From assembly GCA_902627635.1 (NCBI GenBank), contig CACOKA010000006.1, positions 1 to 38,751 on the forward strand: 38,751 nucleotides of DNA, given 5' to 3'. The position numbers and the translations under genes were made by a program. This document shows, one piece after another, positions 35,390-38,751 of this stretch; the stretch's first letter is position 1; each line of letters opens with the position of its first letter. The DNA comes from an uncultured Candidatus Actinomarina sp. (lineage in GTDB: Bacteria; Actinomycetota; Acidimicrobiia; Actinomarinales; Actinomarinaceae). A model generated the notes under the pieces. That model was not told where the DNA came from and made no database searches. It saw only the letters and a program-made list of their open reading frames with translations.

Positions 35390-36505
35390 ATGAAGTTTAA
35401 AACACAAACAAGCGTATTAAAGGAAGTGGTTTCTTCCGTTTCTCGAGTTGTTAACCCTAGACCTTCAACACCCGCTCTAACGGGTCTTTATCTTCACGCG
35501 TCAGAAGGTTTTGTAGAGGTTATCGGTTCTGATCTGGATATAACAATTAAGTCAAAGATAGTTGTTGATGTAGATGTTGAAGGAAAATGTCTTGTTAATT
35601 CAAATAAACTATCAGAAATTGTAAGAAAACTTCCTGAAGGAGAGGTTGTATTTTCTGATGTTGGAAGTGAATTAAAAATAGAAACTAAATCATTAGACTT
35701 CACTTTAAGAAAACTAGAAGACCAGGACTATCCAGAAGCATTCTTGAAAAAACACGAAAAAGACGAACAAACACAAGAAGTGTTGGTTTCAGAGTTGTTT
35801 GATTCGTTGAAGAACGTAGGTATTGCTTCTACCCCAGAGGGTGGAAGACCGGTATTAACAGGTGTTTATTTCAACAACCAAGACGAAAAAACAGAACTAG
35901 CAGCAACAGACAGTTATAGATTAGCTACACAACAAATTAGCAACTTCCCAATAAACGATGTGGGAATTATTTCATTTAAATCGTTAAGCGAAGTAATTAG
36001 GCTTTTTGAAAACGAAGAAGAAACACTAAACATTAATTCAAACGAAAAAGATCTTTACTTTTTTAATGAAAAATATTTCGCCTCATTAAGAAAAGTAGAA
36101 GGAACTTTTCCAGAATATCAAAACCTTTTTCCAAAAGAAACACTGTTTACAGCAGAGATTGACAAGAAAGAAATATTAGAAAGTCTTGATCGATCTACCG
36201 TCGTTGCTGAGGGGTATATACCTGTAACCTTTATTTTTGAAAACAACGAAAAATTAACAATCACCACACTTAATAAAGACGTTGGTGGTGGAAACGAAAG
36301 CTTAAATATAAAAATTCTTGGTGTTGAAACAGGGGATATAAACGGCTTTCAAATGTCTTTCAATCCGAATTTCTTAATTCAAGGAATCGAAGTTTTAGAA
36401 GGCAACAAGGTTTACATTAGATTCTCTGGAAACGAAAAACCCGTAGTAGTACAAGGAGAATCAGAGAACTATAAATATCTCTTAATGCCAGTAAGAGCCT
36501 CGTGA
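35390..36505 (+). CDS. dnaN: DNA polymerase III beta sliding clamp
   Basis: MKFKTQTSVLKEVVSSVSRVV...LAATDSYRLA...YKYLLMPVRAS. Confidence 0.95.
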   Translation: MKFKTQTSVLKEVVSSVSRVVNPRPSTPALTGLYLHASEGFVEVIGSDLDITIKSKIVVDVDVEGKCLVNSNKLSEIVRKLPEGEVVFSDVGSELKIETKSLDFTLRKLEDQDYPEAFLKKHEKDEQTQEVLVSELFDSLKNVGIASTPEGGRPVLTGVYFNNQDEKTELAATDSYRLATQQISNFPINDVGIISFKSLSEVIRLFENEEETLNINSNEKDLYFFNEKYFASLRKVEGTFPEYQNLFPKETLFTAEIDKKEILESLDRSTVVAEGYIPVTFIFENNEKLTITTLNKDVGGGNESLNIKILGVETGDINGFQMSFNPNFLIQGIEVLEGNKVYIRFSGNEKPVVVQGESENYKYLLMPVRAS

Positions 36506-36792
36506 AACAAGCAAGTGGACCTGAAAAAATAAACACTGAAGAAAACAGTTTTGGAATAAATTTTAAAAAATCAGAACAGGTTAAAAATCACCTTAACAAC
36601 TCTTCCTACCCCTGGAAGGACGAAATATCTTCAGGACCAGTAATTAATGATATCCTTGTAATTTATGTGGATTCAAAAAGACTAAAAGACATAATCGAAC
36701 TGGAGTCTCTAAAAATAATCAACAATATAGAAAAAAAGCTTGGATTTTCGGTGAATTCTATACGTGTTGAATTGCAAAATAGCCAACAATAA
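36502..36792 (+). CDS. DUF721/DciA-like protein
   Basis: Position between dnaN and gyrB; C-terminal pattern LKDIIELESLKIINNIEKKLGFSVNSIRVEL typical of DUF721. Confidence 0.65.
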   Translation: MKQASGPEKINTEENSFGINFKKSEQVKNHLNNSSYPWKDEISSGPVINDILVIYVDSKRLKDIIELESLKIINNIEKKLGFSVNSIRVELQNSQQ

Positions 36793-36869
36793 TAACGTAT
36801 TTCTACTAAAATAAGAGTTCAGCAAGGGGCTGTACTTAATATAAAAAAGAAGCGTATCTTAGGAGATCC

Positions 36870-38751
36870 GTGCCAAAAAAAGATTCAAAAAGCTATGATT
36901 CTAAAGACATAAAGGTCTTAGAAGGTCTAGAAGCGGTAAGAAAAAGACCAGCAATGTATATTGGTTCGACCGGACCAAACGGCCTCCACCATCTAATTTG
37001 GGAAGTTGTGGACAACTCTGTTGATGAGGCAATGGCGGGAAGGTGTACTCAAATTGATGTAATGCTTGAAAAAAACGGCTCAGTCACAGTAAAAGATAAT
37101 GGAAGCGGAATACCCGTAAAGCCCCACCCTAAAACAAAAAAATCTGCCCTAACAACCGTCTTAACAACACTACATGCTGGAGGAAAGTTTGAGTCAGGAG
37201 CCTACACAGTAAGCGGCGGTCTACATGGAGTTGGTATTTCGGTAGTAAACGCACTTTCTGTTTTTGTGAAGGTTGAAGTAGAAAGGGACGGACATGTATG
37301 GAATCAAAATTTTGATTACGGAAAGCCCACTTCAAAAATTAAAAAAGGAAAAGCTTCCAAAAAAACAGGAACAAAAATAAACTTCTTGGCTGATCCAGAA
37401 ATATTTGATGAAACACAGGTTTTCGAATACAACATTGTTTCGGAAAGATTGAGACAAACAGCATTTTTAAACAAAGGCCTCAAGATTAACCTAACTGACA
37501 ACAGAGTAAAACCAGCAACAAAAGAACAGTTCTTTTATAAAGGTGGTTTAGTTGATTTTGTTGATTATTTAAATGAGGGGTTTGAGGTTCTTCATGAAAA
37601 AACAATTTCATTTTCAGATCAAAGTAAGGACTCAGAAATAGAAGTTGCAATGCAGTGGAAAAACGAAGACGACGTAAATATAAAAAGCTTTGCAAACAAC
37701 ATACATACTCTTGAAGGAGGGACTCACGAAGAAGGTCTTAGAACAGCAGTTACTAAAGCAATAAACGATTTTGCTAAATCTAGAAACCTTCACTCTGATA
37801 TTTCTTTAACAGGCGATGATATAAGAGAAGGCTTAACAGGTGTTGTTTCTGTAAGGGTGAAAGAACCACAATTTGAAGGCCAAACAAAAACAAAACTTGG
37901 GAACACCGAAATGAAATCTAAAGTACAAGTATTAGTAAACCAAGAATTTCCAAAATGGCTTTCAAAAAATACAAAAGAAGGACGAGCTATTGTCGAGAGG
38001 TGCGCTATTGCGGCAAAAGCAAGAATGAGTGCAAAGAAAGCAAGAGAGCTTACTAAAAGAAAAAGCATACTTGAAACATCAGGCCTTCCAGGAAAGCTGG
38101 CAGACTGTTCTTCAACAGATCCATCAGAAAGTGAATTATTTATTGTAGAGGGAGATTCCGCTGCTGGTCCCGCCAAGCAAGCAAGAGACTCAAGAACGCA
38201 AGCAATTCTTCCAATTAGAGGAAAAATTATTAATGTTCAAAAAGTTACAGAGAACAGAGCTTTACAAAATGAAGAAATAAGTTCTCTTATCAAGGCAATC
38301 GGAACAGGAATAAAAGCCGAATATAACGGAGAAGAATCAAGGTACGACAAAATTATATTTTTAACAGATGCAGACGTTGATGGTGCCCATATTAGAACCT
38401 TGTTGTTAACATTCTTCTTTAAATTTATGCCCGGACTCATTAAAGAAGGAAAGGTTTGGATCTCCGAACCTCCACTTTATAGAGCTAAGTCTTCTGGTTC
38501 AATAAATTATTTGAAAGACGATCAAGCCCTTGAAAATTTTAAAAAAGAAAACAAAAATAAGAAATTTGATATCAGCAGATTCAAAGGTCTTGGAGAAATG
38601 AACGCAGGAGAGCTTTGGGACACTGCAATGAATCCAGAAAGTAGAACTCTTATAAAAGTAAGCATTGCTGATGGAAAGGCAGCTGAAGCTAGAGCAGCAA
38701 ACATGTTTGAAATACTAATGGGTAACGACGTTGCAAAAAGAAAGACTTTCA
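36870..38751 (+). CDS. gyrB: DNA gyrase subunit B, 3' truncated by window edge
   Basis: GTG start after AGGAG: MPKKDSKSYDSKDIKVLEGLEAVRKRPAMYIGSTGPNGLHHLIWEVVDNSVDEAMAG; EGDSAAGPAKQARDSRTQAILPIRGKIINV. Missing from the ORF track. Confidence 0.96.
   Translation, partial: MPKKDSKSYDSKDIKVLEGLEAVRKRPAMYIGSTGPNGLHHLIWEVVDNSVDEAMAGRCTQIDVMLEKNGSVTVKDNGSGIPVKPHPKTKKSALTTVLTTLHAGGKFESGAYTVSGGLHGVGISVVNALSVFVKVEVERDGHVWNQNFDYGKPTSKIKKGKASKKTGTKINFLADPEIFDETQVFEYNIVSERLRQTAFLNKGLKINLTDNRVKPATKEQFFYKGGLVDFVDYLNEGFEVLHEKTISFSDQSKDSEIEVAMQWKNEDDVNIKSFANNIHTLEGGTHEEGLRTAVTKAINDFAKSRNLHSDISLTGDDIREGLTGVVSVRVKEPQFEGQTKTKLGNTEMKSKVQVLVNQEFPKWLSKNTKEGRAIVERCAIAAKARMSAKKARELTKRKSILETSGLPGKLADCSSTDPSESELFIVEGDSAAGPAKQARDSRTQAILPIRGKIINVQKVTENRALQNEEISSLIKAIGTGIKAEYNGEESRYDKIIFLTDADVDGAHIRTLLLTFFFKFMPGLIKEGKVWISEPPLYRAKSSGSINYLKDDQALENFKKENKNKKFDISRFKGLGEMNAGELWDTAMNPESRTLIKVSIADGKAAEARAANMFEILMGNDVAKRKTF

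Noticed and set aside
37129-38704. Multiple minus-strand ORFs at the right end
   Set aside because: All lie opposite gyrB, which is continuously open from 36870 to the window end with unmistakable motifs.
1-38751. tRNA/rRNA genes, CRISPR arrays, transposases, prophage genes
   Set aside because: None recognised by eye; a tRNAscan-SE/Infernal run would be needed to exclude small RNA genes formally.

Overview
The window is a low-GC, densely packed bacterial chromosome segment that appears to contain the replication-origin region. The arrangement is actinobacterial: pcnA, Nudix, trxB, cwlM-like, parB, parA, rsmG, jag, yidC, yidD, rnpA, rpmH, then oriC, dnaA, dnaN, DUF721, gyrB. The taxon (probably a marine, streamlined actinobacterium) is inferred from synteny, not tested. 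To the left are acyltransferases, an APC permease, a PPOX/F420-type enzyme, an unnamed six-gene operon, an M20 peptidase, a MacB/FtsX-type ABC exporter, a ZnuABC/Zur locus, an M48 protease, UppS, a prolidase and ArgR. I saw no rRNA, tRNA, CRISPR array or mobile element. The strongest non-routine signals are: (1) an apparently leaderless Trp-rich leader peptide (MKNVINWHWWTTT) with a complete attenuator, including terminator and competing antiterminator pairing, but no trp gene downstream; (2) a six-gene operon interleaving three uncharacterised multi-TM proteins with three ferredoxin-like/ABM-like proteins, two of them internally duplicated; (3) an origin region with no recognisable canonical DnaA box, carrying 20-bp-spaced TTCGCGAAAACAAAACTA repeats, next to a DnaA with a changed DNA-recognition motif (GRSHSTV instead of GRDHTTV); (4) several short ORFs and operators below the ORF-track cutoff.
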